DNA of 64,000 bases from JAWVFM01 sp963841455. GTDB lineage: Bacteria; Actinomycetota; Thermoleophilia; Solirubrobacterales; 70-9. This document shows, piece by piece, positions 46,217-57,922 of the stretch (position 1 is its first letter; every line of letters starts with the position of its first letter). The position numbers and the translations under genes are program-made. A model generated the notes under the pieces. It worked only from the letters and a program-made list of their open reading frames with translations. It was not told the origin of the DNA and did no database searches. The stretch lies in NCBI GenBank assembly GCA_963841455.1, contig CAWJCU010000017.1, positions 186,001 through 250,000 of the forward strand. The letters are read 5' to 3'.

Positions 46217-47633
46217 GCGGCGCGGCCGGATCGGCTGAGCTGATCGGCCCCCCGCGCACGTACATCCAGGTCAGCAGAGCTCCGACCGCGACCAGCCCGG
46301 CGAGGAACCACATCGCCGCGGAGAGGCCGTCGGTGAAGGCGACGTCCCTGCCTCCGGCTGCGCCCGCCTCGACGCTCTCGAAGATCGCGCCGCCGATCGC
46401 GACGGACAGGGCGCCCGCGAGCACGCGGTCCATGGCCAGCACCCCTGACGCGATTCCCGCCTTGGAAGCCGGAAGCGCGGCCATCGCGGCGCTCGACATC
46501 GGCGCGTAGACGAGACCGAGCGCGACCCCGAACAGGAGGAACCCCGGCAGCAGCGTGCCGAAGCCCGAGCTCGCGTCGACGCGCGTCAGCAGGACCAGGC
46601 CGGCCGCCCCGCAGGCCATCCCCGCCGTCATCGGCCCCCTGACGCCGAACCGCTTGATCATCCTGCCCGCCACCGGCGAGATGAGGATCATCGGCACCGT
46701 GATCGGGAGGATCAGGACCCCGGCGACCGTCGCGCTATGGCCCAGGACCTCCTGCAGGTACTGCGGCTGCAGGAGCATCAGGGCCCAGTAGGCGCCCACG
46801 AGACAGAACGCGGCGGCGCTGGCGCCGAAGTAGGGCCCGTTTCGGAACAGCTCGAAGTCGACGATTGGCCGCTCCGAGCGCCGCTCCACCGTGTAGAAGA
46901 GGACGAGAAGGGCCGCACCGGCCAGTAGCAGCCCGATCGTGGCGGGCGATCCGAACCCCCACGCCTGTGACTCCACGAGAGGCAGCACGAGCGCGACCAA
47001 TCCGGCGCTCAGGATCACGAGGCCCGGCCAATCGAGGTGATCGGTGGCGGTCTCGTCGCGGCTCTCGCGGGCAAACGCAAGCACGACGAGCACGCCGAAC
47101 ACGCAGACAGGGATGTTGACCCAAAAGATCAATCGCCAGTCCGCGTCGACGAGGATCCCGCCGATCAACGGCCCGATCGCGAGGGCCAGCGATGAGATCG
47201 CTGTCCAAATTCCGACCGCCTGAGCTCGGCGCTCCGGCGGGAACGCGTCGGTGACGAGGGCGAGCGACAGCGGCAGCGTGGCGGCGGCGCCGGCTCCCTG
47301 GACGAACCGTCCGGCGATCACCGCGTCGCCACTCCAAGCCGCGCCGGCGAGGACGGAGCCGACGCCGAAGAGCGTCAGGCCGGCCGCGAAGACGTTCCGC
47401 CGCCCGAACATGTCTCCGAGCCGTCCGGCGGTGACCACGAGCGCCGCGATCACCAGCAGGTAGCCGTTGAGGATCCATTGCAGCGTGGCCCGGCTGGCAT
47501 CCAGATCGGAGCGGATCGTGGGCAGAGCGAGCGCCACCACCGTCGAGTCGAGCATGAGGACGAAGAGGCCCGCGCACGAGCCGACGAGGGTCCACCAGGG
47601 GTGGGTTCTCACGTCGTCCGCCGCTCCCGTCAC
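46173..47633 (-). CDS. MFS drug efflux transporter, DHA2 (EmrB/QacA) type
   Basis: A 486-residue protein with 14 predicted helices. Motifs are LMLDSTVVALALPTI in helix 1, GRLGDMFGRRNVF (motif A) and ADWRLIFWVNIPVCVFGVLVVLAF (helix 5-6 area), all typical of DHA2 proton-drug antiporters. The C-terminus is His-rich (EAEHHHHRRFHL). GTG 47633 is chosen because TAGCCT lies 8 nt upstream and translation then begins just before helix 1. A much longer open frame upstream is antisense to the next gene and is ignored. Confidence 0.9.
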   Translation of the reverse strand: MTGAADDVRTHPWWTLVGSCAGLFVLMLDSTVVALALPTIRSDLDASRATLQWILNGYLLVIAALVVTAGRLGDMFGRRNVFAAGLTLFGVGSVLAGAAWSGDAVIAGRFVQGAGAAATLPLSLALVTDAFPPERRAQAVGIWTAISSLALAIGPLIGGILVDADWRLIFWVNIPVCVFGVLVVLAFARESRDETATDHLDWPGLVILSAGLVALVLPLVESQAWGFGSPATIGLLLAGAALLVLFYTVERRSERPIVDFELFRNGPYFGASAAAFCLVGAYWALMLLQPQYLQEVLGHSATVAGVLILPITVPMILISPVAGRMIKRFGVRGPMTAGMACGAAGLVLLTRVDASSGFGTLLPGFLLFGVALGLVYAPMSSAAMAALPASKAGIASGVLAMDRVLAGALSVAIGGAIFESVEAGAAGGRDVAFTDGLSAAMWFLAGLVAVGALLTWMYVRGGPISSADPAAPLSEAEHHHHRRFHL

Positions 47634-47699
47634 CGGCCGCGAGGCTAGTGGTCCGCGCGGCTGGTTGCGCTGCGCGCTCGGGCGTGAGAGGATCCGCGC

Positions 47700-48824
47700 A
47701 TGGCAGGGAGGCTCCGCGGTCGCCTCGTACTCGTCGGGCTGCTCGTCGTGACGGTCGTCGCGATCGCCGCTGCGCCCGCCGGCGCGCTGTCGATCTCGGT
47801 CTCCGGGAACCATCTCGTCAACGCCAACGGCAAGAACGTCCGCCTGATCGGCGTCAATCGTTCCGGCACGGAGTACTCCTGCTCGGGTCCCGACGGCCGG
47901 GGCGGCCACGGCTATGCCGTCTTCCAGGGGCCGGTCAACGACCGGGCCATCCAGGCGATGAAGACCTGGAAGGTGAACGCCGTCGCGCTGCCCCTCAACG
48001 AGGCGTGCTGGCTCGGTGGCATCGGCAGCCTCAACTCGCGCTTCACGGGCGAGAACTACCGCCGGGCAATCGAGGGGTACGTCAACCGGCTGAACGCACA
48101 CGGCATCTACGTCGTGCTGCGCCTCTCGGGAGCCGGCCCCGACGACCACGTCTACGGCGCCGTGCGTGGCAACGCTGAGAGCCCGATGGCCGACGCCGAC
48201 CACGCGCTCGACTTCTGGCGCTCGGTGGCTGCGCGCTTCAGGGACAACCACGGCGTTCTCTTCCACGCCTATGACGAGCCGCACAAGATCTCCTGGGGCT
48301 GTTCGCTCAACGGGTGCGCGGTCAACGCGAACGGGTCCGAGGGCGAGCCCCGCTTCGGCACCTACCAGGCGACCGGCCACCAGGCGATCGTCGACGCCAT
48401 TCGAGGCACCGGCGCGGCGCAGCCCATCATCGTCTCCGGGATCGACTTCGCGGGCGACCTGAGCCGGTGGCAGGACTTCATGCCGACGGACCCGCTGAAC
48501 TCGATCGCGGTCGGCTGGAACTCGTTCGACTACTCGGGCAACTTCGGCGCGTCGAAGCCGTTCCTACGCGACCTTTCGAACGGCTTCCCGATCGTGATCG
48601 GCGGGTTCGGCGATACCGACTGCAACTCCGGCTACAGCAAGCGGATCATGAACTTCGCGGACGGCCAGGGCATCTCATATCTGGCCTGGACCTGGAACAC
48701 GGAGGCTGACTACGGCGGCTGCGCCAACGCCCTCCTCGGCCCGAAGCGTTCGGCGTACTTCAGCGGCCACCCGAGCGGGTTCGGCAAGGGCGTCCGCAAG
48801 CACTTCCGGAAAGTGCAGCCATAG
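47700..48824 (+). CDS. Secreted GH5-like protein with lost active-site residues
   Basis: A 374-residue exported protein with a signal peptide (about residues 1-29). It matches the next gene along its length and has the GH5-type barrel: HLVNANGKNVRLIGVNRSGTE, a DEP acid/base motif (192-194). Compared with the neighbour, the nucleophile Glu in GEFG is Gly302 (GGFGD), the His of the DLHW strand is Ser143, and the His of SFHNYG is Asn274. With these changes it is unlikely to hydrolyse glycosides by the normal GH5 mechanism. It may bind carbohydrate only. Confidence 0.8.
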   Translation: MAGRLRGRLVLVGLLVVTVVAIAAAPAGALSISVSGNHLVNANGKNVRLIGVNRSGTEYSCSGPDGRGGHGYAVFQGPVNDRAIQAMKTWKVNAVALPLNEACWLGGIGSLNSRFTGENYRRAIEGYVNRLNAHGIYVVLRLSGAGPDDHVYGAVRGNAESPMADADHALDFWRSVAARFRDNHGVLFHAYDEPHKISWGCSLNGCAVNANGSEGEPRFGTYQATGHQAIVDAIRGTGAAQPIIVSGIDFAGDLSRWQDFMPTDPLNSIAVGWNSFDYSGNFGASKPFLRDLSNGFPIVIGGFGDTDCNSGYSKRIMNFADGQGISYLAWTWNTEADYGGCANALLGPKRSAYFSGHPSGFGKGVRKHFRKVQP

Positions 48825-48864
48825 AGTGACGGTGAGTCCGGGCCGAGAGCTCAGGATCGCCATC

Positions 48865-50070
48865 ATGAAAGGACGCAAGCTCCTCGTCGCTGCACTGGTC
48901 ATGAGCCTCGCGGCGACATCGTGGTGCGCGGCGACGGCCTCCGCCGCCGCGCCTGCCGTGCACGTAGACGGGAACCATCTCGTCGACGGGTCGGGTCAGA
49001 CGCTGCGGCTGATCGGCGTCAATCGCGCCTCGTTCGAGTACGTGTGCGTCAGTCCGATCTACGGCCCCACGTACCGGAACGGAGTGAGCGCCGGGCCGGT
49101 TGGGCCGGCAGCGATCGCGGCGATGAAGACCTGGCACGTGAACGCGGTCCGGGTGCCGCTCAACGAGGACTGCTGGCTGGGCGTCAACCCGGTCCGACGC
49201 ACGCCGAACGCCATCCATCGCCTGCACGGCCGCGCCGCACGGCGGGTCGGGGCGAAGGTCCGAGACCGCTACCGGGCCGGGGTCGAGAAATTCGTCTCGG
49301 ACCTGAATGACCAGGGCATCGTCGCGATCCTCGACCTCCATTGGTCGGGACCGGGGAACGTCCTCGCCGATGGGCAGCGGGGAGCTCCCGACGCCTCGCA
49401 TTCGGTGGACTTCTGGCGCTCGATGGCGAAGACCTTCGCCTCGAACCCGCACGTGGTCTTCGACCTCTTCGACGAGCCGGTCGGCATCAGTTGGAAGTGC
49501 CTTCGCGACGGCGGCTGTCCGCTGCCGCTGCGGCACGTCAAGCGGGGCGCGCCGAGGACGAAGGGCAAGGTCGCGGGCACGCAGCACCTCGTCAACGTGA
49601 TTCGCAAGGCCGGGGCGACGCAGCCGCTCATGGTTCCGGGACTCGACTACACCGACGACCTGCGCCGCTGGCTCGACTTCGAGCCGAACGACCCGCTGGC
49701 AAAGACCCCATCCGGCCCGCAGATCGTCGCCTCGTTCCACAACTACGGCGCCGACCAGCCCGAGGGCTACCTCTGCTATCAGCAGTGCTGGGACGACGTG
49801 ATCGGGCCGCTCGCGACCCAGGTCCCGGTGGTGACTGGGGAGTTCGGCCAGGACATCTTTCAGGGCCCGCCCGATTGCGGCACGGCCTACGACAAGGCCT
49901 ACATGGACTGGGCCGACGCGCACGGAGTCTCCTACGTCGCGTGGTGGTGGTTCGTGAAGGGCGAGTTCGACGACCCGTCCTGCCTCGACCTGATCCAGGA
50001 CTACAACACCGGCGAGCCGACCGACACCGGAGCGGTGATCAAGGCCCACTACCTGACGGTGAATCCGTGA
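48865..50070 (+). CDS. Secreted GH5-family glycoside hydrolase (cellulase-like)
   Basis: A 401-residue exported enzyme. The signal peptide starts MKGRKLLVAALVMSLAATS. Active-site elements of GH5 are present: VRVPLNEDCW, ILDLHWSGP, the acid/base Glu in LFDEPVGISW, SFHNYG and the nucleophile Glu in VVTGEFGQD, then WWW near the C-terminus. In this pair the Asn before the acid/base Glu is Asp. ATG 48865 is preferred to an upstream GTG because it gives a normal signal peptide. The GTG of the next gene overlaps its stop. Confidence 0.84.
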   Translation: MKGRKLLVAALVMSLAATSWCAATASAAAPAVHVDGNHLVDGSGQTLRLIGVNRASFEYVCVSPIYGPTYRNGVSAGPVGPAAIAAMKTWHVNAVRVPLNEDCWLGVNPVRRTPNAIHRLHGRAARRVGAKVRDRYRAGVEKFVSDLNDQGIVAILDLHWSGPGNVLADGQRGAPDASHSVDFWRSMAKTFASNPHVVFDLFDEPVGISWKCLRDGGCPLPLRHVKRGAPRTKGKVAGTQHLVNVIRKAGATQPLMVPGLDYTDDLRRWLDFEPNDPLAKTPSGPQIVASFHNYGADQPEGYLCYQQCWDDVIGPLATQVPVVTGEFGQDIFQGPPDCGTAYDKAYMDWADAHGVSYVAWWWFVKGEFDDPSCLDLIQDYNTGEPTDTGAVIKAHYLTVNP

Positions 50071-51140
50071 TCGACACCATGAGGAGAGGTCTTGCGCCGG
50101 GAATCGCCGTCGCCATCGCGCTCGCGGCGCTGGCGTCCGGCGCCTCCGCGGCGCCGCAGGGTGACCCGCTCACGGCGCAGGAGCAGCCGCACCAGATCAT
50201 GAAGGTCGAGAAGGCGGTCGCCGACGCCGGCCGCCTGCAGCAGATCAGGGTGATGATCCCCGACACCGGCCTTGACCTCGACCACCCCGACCTCGCCTCG
50301 CGCCTCTACTCCCTGCCGAGGCCCACGAGGGCGCCGAACCAGTACCCGGGCCAGTTCCCGAACGTGACGATCCCGGCCGGCGCCCACGGCTACGACATGA
50401 TCGGCAACGACTGCAACCCGCCGAACGAGGTGCCGGACCTCGACCCGAACCACCCGCCCGGCTGCTCCGACCACGGCACGCTGGTCGCGGGTGTCCTCGG
50501 CGCTGCGTGGGACAACGGCGTCGGCGGCAGCGGGGTGGCGCCGAACGCCCGCTTCATCGCGTTGCGCACCTGCTGGGACGATGACCAGTGCTACGGCCAC
50601 ATCCAGCCGCCGGCGATGCAATGGGCGGCGAACCGGGGAGCGCGCGTGATCAGCATGAGCTGGCTGGCGGACCGCAACCCCGACCTCAACAAGGTCATCA
50701 AGCGGAACCCCAGGGTCCTCTTCGTCACGATCCCGTCGGGTAACGGCGGCACCTTCAACGCCGACCCGACCCACCCGCAGCCCTGCTCGGTCGCCCTCCG
50801 GAACGTCATCTGCGTCAGCGTCAGCGCGCCGGACGACGGGCTCGACTGCGCTGCCTTCGGGCCGAAGACCGTCGACGTGGCGGTCCCGACCGAGAACTCG
50901 GTCACCACCACGAACGGCGGCGGTTTCGGCGGCACCGGCTGCGCGACGAGCTTTGCCTCACCGACCGTCGCCGGCCTGGCGACGATCCTCTTCGGCATGG
51001 AGCCGAAAGCGAGCGCCGCGCAGGTGAAGAAGGCGATCATCGACGGCGCCCGACGGGTGAAGGCTTGGCGCGGGAGGTCGGTTTCGGGCGGCGTCGTCAA
51101 CGCCGACAAGTCCGTGAAGCTGATGAAGCGCCGCTTCTAG
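50067..51140 (+). CDS. Secreted subtilisin-like serine protease (S8)
   Basis: A 357-residue exported protease with a signal peptide (core GIAVAIALAALASGASA). The catalytic triad is Asp in VMIPDTGLDLDHPD, His in CSDHGTLVAGV and Ser in GCATSFASPTVAG; the oxyanion Asn is in PSGNGG. A short propeptide region (ITKVEKAV-like) precedes the domain. GTG 50067 overlaps the stop of the GH5 gene (GTGA); an ATG at 50079 is an alternative start. It probably degrades protein outside the cell together with the neighbouring glycosidases. Confidence 0.9.
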   Translation: MIDTMRRGLAPGIAVAIALAALASGASAAPQGDPLTAQEQPHQIMKVEKAVADAGRLQQIRVMIPDTGLDLDHPDLASRLYSLPRPTRAPNQYPGQFPNVTIPAGAHGYDMIGNDCNPPNEVPDLDPNHPPGCSDHGTLVAGVLGAAWDNGVGGSGVAPNARFIALRTCWDDDQCYGHIQPPAMQWAANRGARVISMSWLADRNPDLNKVIKRNPRVLFVTIPSGNGGTFNADPTHPQPCSVALRNVICVSVSAPDDGLDCAAFGPKTVDVAVPTENSVTTTNGGGFGGTGCATSFASPTVAGLATILFGMEPKASAAQVKKAIIDGARRVKAWRGRSVSGGVVNADKSVKLMKRRF

Positions 51141-51150
51141 ACGGGCTGGG

Positions 51151-53754
<2,604 letters not shown>

Positions 53755-54001
53755 ACTCTCTGCCTCTTTGCCGTTCGCCTCAGTATTGCCTAGCCGGTGG
53801 TCGCCTCCGGCGAACCGTCCTCGGGGACGCGGGCTCGCCGGCGGTCTCATCCAGCTATCTCGGCCCCACGATGCCGACGGATTAGACCTCCGGTTTCTCG
53901 ACTACGACGAGAGCCCAGTATATCGGGGGGTCGTGCGTGGCCAGGCGGGGCTCCCCGCCCACCCGGGCCGCAACTTGCGGGGTTCGCGCTGGCCGCCGCA
54001 G

Positions 54002-54007
54002 TAGGAT
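54002..54007 (+). promoter_or_regulatory. -10 box of a probable leaderless promoter
   Basis: TAGGAT ends 8 nt before the GTG at 54016; this also supports that start over upstream in-frame codons. Confidence 0.42.
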
Positions 54008-54015
54008 CGCGCGCC

Positions 54016-55311
54016 GTGCCCGGAGAGGACGGACCCGCAGGAAGCCTCGAGTCGTTCGCCCAGAGCAACGGCTTGGCGTTCTCCCAGGCGGCGAGCCTGC
54101 CGCAGGAGGGCACGCTTCTGAGTGCGGGCGGGGACGTCAAGGGCGCGGCGACCGGTGCGCTGCCCGGCGGCCTCGAGGGCAAGCTCGCCTACTACACCTA
54201 CACGACGACAACCACCGACTCCGACGGCCACTCGACGACGCACCACCACCACAACACGGTCGTCGTGGGCCGGGTCCCCGAGAGCATCGGCTTCGCCCCG
54301 TACCTGGCCTTCCGCGGCACATCGGTCACGACCGGGCTCGGCCTTCACGGCGACACCAAGCAGGTGAAGGCCGTAGGCGAGGCGGTCAAGGGTGCTCGCG
54401 CGTTCGCCTTCGACGGCACGAGCGAAGCGTGGCTCACCCAGCTCTTCTCGCCGGCGCTCATCGACTGGCTCGGCCGAAGCGCCGACGATTTCGGCTTCGA
54501 GCTCTCCGGCGGGGTTCTCTGCGTCGCGCGCAGCGACTACGTCGGTGGCGACGAGCTCACGAGCCTTTGCAACGACGCGGCCCACGTCGCCACGGCGATC
54601 GCCACCGAATGCCAGGAGGCGGTCGACTCGGGGCTCGCGGCGAGCCAGGGCGCACACTCGAAGGCCCCGGACCCCGGCCTCGAGAAGAAGCTCAACGAGG
54701 TCACGGGCGAGGGAGCGCCCGACCATCTCGGAGCGACGACCGGCGCCTTCCGTCGCCACCTCTTCGCGTCTCCCGGCACGTACCTCACGGCGCTTCTGTG
54801 GGGGCTCGTGGTCGCCGCCATCCTCAACGTGTTCCTGCTGGCGATCACGATCAACCTGATCGTCGCCCACTCCTACTCGGGGCTCATCATCTTCGAGGCC
54901 GCGCTGATCGGCATCTGCTTCCTCGTCGCCCTGCGTTGGAGGGTCCGTGACCAGGCGAACACCCTCGACCCGCAGGCCTTCTTCCGCGGGTACGCCCGGT
55001 CGCGCCACCTCCAGGTCGCCGACCCGCTCCAGTTCGCGGCAACCCACGCCGAAGCGAAGCTCCCCTTCGAGCCCGACTGGGTCTTCACCGGAACGCTACC
55101 CGGCGGCAGCGGCGACGCTGCGCTGGCGCTGAAGGGGGACGGGATGAAGCGAAGCGACCAGATAGCAGTGGTCGCCGGCCCATCCGGGCCGGTGGCCGTC
55201 ACCGAGCTCACGGCGACGGCCCCCGGGCTATCGCTCGCCAACCTCGACGAGTACGCGGCGGCGCTTTCCAAGCAGGCCGCCGCGCCCGCGCCCGCTCCGA
55301 CCGCGTCCTAG
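54016..55311 (+). CDS. Conserved-looking membrane protein of unknown function
   Basis: A 431-residue protein with no signal peptide. Residues about 50-90 hold a Thr-run and His-run (YTYTTTTTD, then HHHHNTVVVG) that look like a flexible loop between strands. Two membrane helices lie at about 257-282 and 288-307, and a cytoplasmic C-terminal domain ends in an Ala/Pro tail. Three Cys at about 169, 185 and 199 may matter. I do not recognise the family. GTG 54016 is selected from the -10 box; the frame is open further upstream, but that part is antisense to the clpC 5' region. Confidence 0.7.
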   Translation: MPGEDGPAGSLESFAQSNGLAFSQAASLPQEGTLLSAGGDVKGAATGALPGGLEGKLAYYTYTTTTTDSDGHSTTHHHHNTVVVGRVPESIGFAPYLAFRGTSVTTGLGLHGDTKQVKAVGEAVKGARAFAFDGTSEAWLTQLFSPALIDWLGRSADDFGFELSGGVLCVARSDYVGGDELTSLCNDAAHVATAIATECQEAVDSGLAASQGAHSKAPDPGLEKKLNEVTGEGAPDHLGATTGAFRRHLFASPGTYLTALLWGLVVAAILNVFLLAITINLIVAHSYSGLIIFEAALIGICFLVALRWRVRDQANTLDPQAFFRGYARSRHLQVADPLQFAATHAEAKLPFEPDWVFTGTLPGGSGDAALALKGDGMKRSDQIAVVAGPSGPVAVTELTATAPGLSLANLDEYAAALSKQAAAPAPAPTAS

Positions 55312-55712
55312 TCCGGGCGCGGGAGCTCGACCTGCGTCCTGTCGACGACCTGGAACGGTGCGTTGAAGCGGATCGACGTGAGGCCGAATCGCAGCTCGTC
55401 GCCGTCGACGAGCTTGCGCCTTCCGGAGACCCGCTCGCCATTCACGTAGCTTCCGTGGCGCGAGAGGCCCTCGTCCACCAGCACCCAATCGTCGGCGAGG
55501 TGCTGGAGGTCGGCGTGGAGCGACGACACGGCCGTGTCCCACGAGAGCGAGACGTCTGCGGACATCCCGCGCCCGATCGTCACCCGCGTCCAGGAGTCGG
55601 GCATCGAGAGCACGCGCTCTGAGCCCTTGCCGTCCATGTAGACGAGGAACGGGTCCCCGCGGCGGCGGGCATCGGCGATCTGCGGCGATTCCTGGTCGGC
55701 GCCCTCGCCCAT
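55308..55712 (-). CDS. FHA domain protein
   Basis: A 134-residue protein almost wholly made of a forkhead-associated domain that binds phosphothreonine peptides. The conserved residues are in RVTIGRGMSADVSL, SSLHADLQ and LSRHGSYVNGERVSG. The first 20 residues are polar. It lies just after lysS in the same direction and overlaps the convergent membrane gene by four bases. It probably reads signals from Ser/Thr protein kinases. Confidence 0.9.
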   Translation of the reverse strand: MGEGADQESPQIADARRRGDPFLVYMDGKGSERVLSMPDSWTRVTIGRGMSADVSLSWDTAVSSLHADLQHLADDWVLVDEGLSRHGSYVNGERVSGRRKLVDGDELRFGLTSIRFNAPFQVVDRTQVELPRPD

Positions 55713-55719
55713 CGACGCG

Positions 55720-57204
55720 CTAGTCCCTCATCGCCGGAAACAGGACCACCTCGCGGATGCTACGCGCGCCGGCGAGGAGGATGACGAGACGATCGATTCC
55801 GAGACCGACGCCGCCCGTCGGTGGCATGCCCTGCTCGAGGGCCTCGATGAACGCCTCGTCGTACGGCTGCGCGTCGGCGTCGCCGCGGCGAAGCTCCTCG
55901 GCCTGCTGCTCGAAGCGGCGTCGCTGCTCGTCGGGGTCGTTCAGCTCGGTGAACGAGTTCGCGATCTCGATCCCGCCGACGATCGCCTCCCACCGCTCGA
56001 CGAGCCCGTCTTCGGAACGGTGACGCTTGGCGAACGGCGAGAGCTCCACCGGGTAGTCGCGAACGAAGGTCGGCTGGACGAGCGCGGGCTCCACGAGCTT
56101 GGAGAAGACGTCGTCGACGAGCTTGCCCCAGCCCTCCGCATCATCGGGCTCGCGGCCGAGCGCGCCGGCGAGCTCCTCCCGGGCCGGCCGCTCGGCGATG
56201 TCGAGGCCCGAGCGCTCGAGAATCGCCTCCCGCATCGACACGCGCCGCCACGGCGGGGCCAGGTCGATCTCCTGGCCGTCGCGCTCGATCTTGGTCGTCC
56301 CCAGCACCTTCTCGGCCACGGTGGCGACGAGCTCCTCGGTGCGCTTGGCGGTGTCGTCGTAGTCGGCGTACGCCTCGTACCACTCGAGCATCGTGAACTC
56401 GGGGTTGTGCTTCGGCGAGATCCCCTCGTTGCGGAAGTCCTTGCCCAGCTCGTAGACCCGCTCGAGGCCGCCGACGACGCAGCGCTTGAGGTAGAGCTCG
56501 GTGGCGATCCGCAGGTAGAGGTCGCGGTCGAGCGCGTTGTGGTGCGTGGTGAACGGACGCGCCAGCGCGCCGCCGTAGAGCGGCTGCAGCACCGGCGTCT
56601 CGACCTCGAGGAATCCTCGCTCGTCGAGCCAGCGGCGGATCTCGGCAACGGCTCGGCTGCGAAGCTCGAAGAGGCGGCGCGTCTCCGCGTTGGCCATCAG
56701 GTCGAGCTCGCGGTGGCGATACCGCGTCTCAACGTCGGCCAGCCCGTGGAACTTCTCGGGCGGCGGACGAAGGCTCTTCGCGAGCAGGGTCCAGCCGGTG
56801 ACGCGCAGCGACAGCTCGCCCCGCTTGGTCTTGAAGGCCGTGCCGTCGACGCCGACGATGTCGCCGAGGTCGAGCTCGGTCAGGATCTCGTGCTGCCTCT
56901 CCCCCACCACGTCGGCGCGGGAGTGGAGCTGGATGACCCCGGAGCCGTCGGCGATGTCGAGGAAAGCGGCCTTGCCGTGCCCGCGCCGGGCCGTGATCCG
57001 CCCCGCGACCCGGTAGGCGTCGTCGGTCTCCTGGCCGGCCCGGAGGTCCTCGTGCCCCGCGCGGACGTCGGCTATCTCGGTCCGGCCCTCGAAAGCGTGC
57101 GGGAAGGGCTCGATCCCATCGGCGCGCAGGCGGTCGAGCTTCGCCCGCCGCTCGGCGATCAGGCCGTTCTCGGGGCGCTCGGTGGGATCGCCTTCGCCGT
57201 TCAT
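55720..57204 (-). CDS. lysS: Lysyl-tRNA synthetase, class II
   Basis: A 494-residue enzyme that charges tRNA-Lys. The N-terminal OB-fold covers about residues 55-150 (RVAGRITARRGHGKAAFLDI). Class II motif 1 is RGFLEVETPVLQP, motif 2 is FRNEGISPKHNPEFTMLEWYEAY and motif 3 is GVGLGIDRLVILLAG. The ATG is 7 nt after TAACCT (57217-57212 on the minus strand), so it is probably leaderless. The two-hairpin element copy D lies just upstream. It is followed by the FHA gene. Confidence 0.96.
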   Translation of the reverse strand: MNGEGDPTERPENGLIAERRAKLDRLRADGIEPFPHAFEGRTEIADVRAGHEDLRAGQETDDAYRVAGRITARRGHGKAAFLDIADGSGVIQLHSRADVVGERQHEILTELDLGDIVGVDGTAFKTKRGELSLRVTGWTLLAKSLRPPPEKFHGLADVETRYRHRELDLMANAETRRLFELRSRAVAEIRRWLDERGFLEVETPVLQPLYGGALARPFTTHHNALDRDLYLRIATELYLKRCVVGGLERVYELGKDFRNEGISPKHNPEFTMLEWYEAYADYDDTAKRTEELVATVAEKVLGTTKIERDGQEIDLAPPWRRVSMREAILERSGLDIAERPAREELAGALGREPDDAEGWGKLVDDVFSKLVEPALVQPTFVRDYPVELSPFAKRHRSEDGLVERWEAIVGGIEIANSFTELNDPDEQRRRFEQQAEELRRGDADAQPYDEAFIEALEQGMPPTGGVGLGIDRLVILLAGARSIREVVLFPAMRD

Positions 57205-57230
57205 CCGGCGCAGGTTATGTCCGGGAATAA

Positions 57231-57282
57231 CTTGCGGGCGGCTCCGCCGCCCTTACATGCTGCTTGCGGAGCTGAAGCTCCG
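57231..57282 (-). repeat. Two-hairpin 3' element, copy D
   Basis: It lies 16 nt after the greA stop (minus sense). First stem CGGAGCT-2 nt-AGCTCCG (57267-57282), linker AAGCAGCATGTAAG, second stem GGGCGGC-3 nt-GCCGCCC (57236-57252). This is the best-preserved copy, with both stems perfect. Confidence 0.75.
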
Positions 57283-57298
57283 CATCGGACCGAGGCCG

Positions 57299-57778
57299 CT
57301 ACGCGGCCTCGATCTTCGTGATCTTTAGCTTCTTCTTCGGCCCGCGGGGGACGTCGACCGTGACGATCTCGCCCCGCTTGTGGCCGAGGAGGGCGCGGCC
57401 GATGGGTGACTCGTTGGAGAGCTTGCTCTCGGTGGGATCGGCCTCGGCCGAGCCGACGAGCCTGAACTTCTTCGAGTCGCCGGACTTCTGGTCCTTCACG
57501 TGGACGAGGGTGCCAACCGACACGACCTCGGTGTCGACGTCGGACTCGTCGATCACGGTCGCCCGCCGCACCCGCTCCTCGAGCTGCGAGATCCGCTGCT
57601 CGAGAAGCGCCTGCTCGTTCTTCGCGTCGTCGTACTCGGAGTTCTCCGAGATGTCGCCGAACTCGCGGGCTTCCTTGATCCGGGCCGCCACCTCGCGCCG
57701 CTTCTCGGTCGTGAGGTATTCGACCTCCTCCTTCAGCTTGTCGAGCCCTTCCTGGGTGATCAGCGATTCACGCGCCAC
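57299..57778 (-). CDS. greA: Transcription elongation factor GreA
   Basis: GreA rescues backtracked RNA polymerase by stimulating transcript cleavage. From GTG 57778 the protein has 159 residues, the usual length. The N-terminal coiled coil runs LDKLKEEVEYLTTEKRREVAARIKEA with the acidic tip GDISENSEYDDAK; the C-terminal FKBP-like domain has ESPIGRALLGHKRGEIV. An upstream in-frame start would add 29 residues that do not fit the family; a GGCGAGG site lies before the GTG. Confidence 0.95.
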   Translation of the reverse strand: MARESLITQEGLDKLKEEVEYLTTEKRREVAARIKEAREFGDISENSEYDDAKNEQALLEQRISQLEERVRRATVIDESDVDTEVVSVGTLVHVKDQKSGDSKKFRLVGSAEADPTESKLSNESPIGRALLGHKRGEIVTVDVPRGPKKKLKITKIEAA

Positions 57779-57922
57779 TTGGGAAACCTCGCCCTCTCTC
57801 CGTACTGCGGGCATTGACCCGCTATCTCGAACAAAACGCCCGAAGCGCGGCGCTTTCGTGCGCACGCGGTCTCGGGCAGGCGGGCGATTATAGCGATGGC
57901 GAAAACGCTGCCTGAAGGTGCT

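Noticed and set aside
53755..53850. Upstream ATG for clpC
   Set aside because: The added residues do not match any ClpC; the TTG gives the normal N-terminus.
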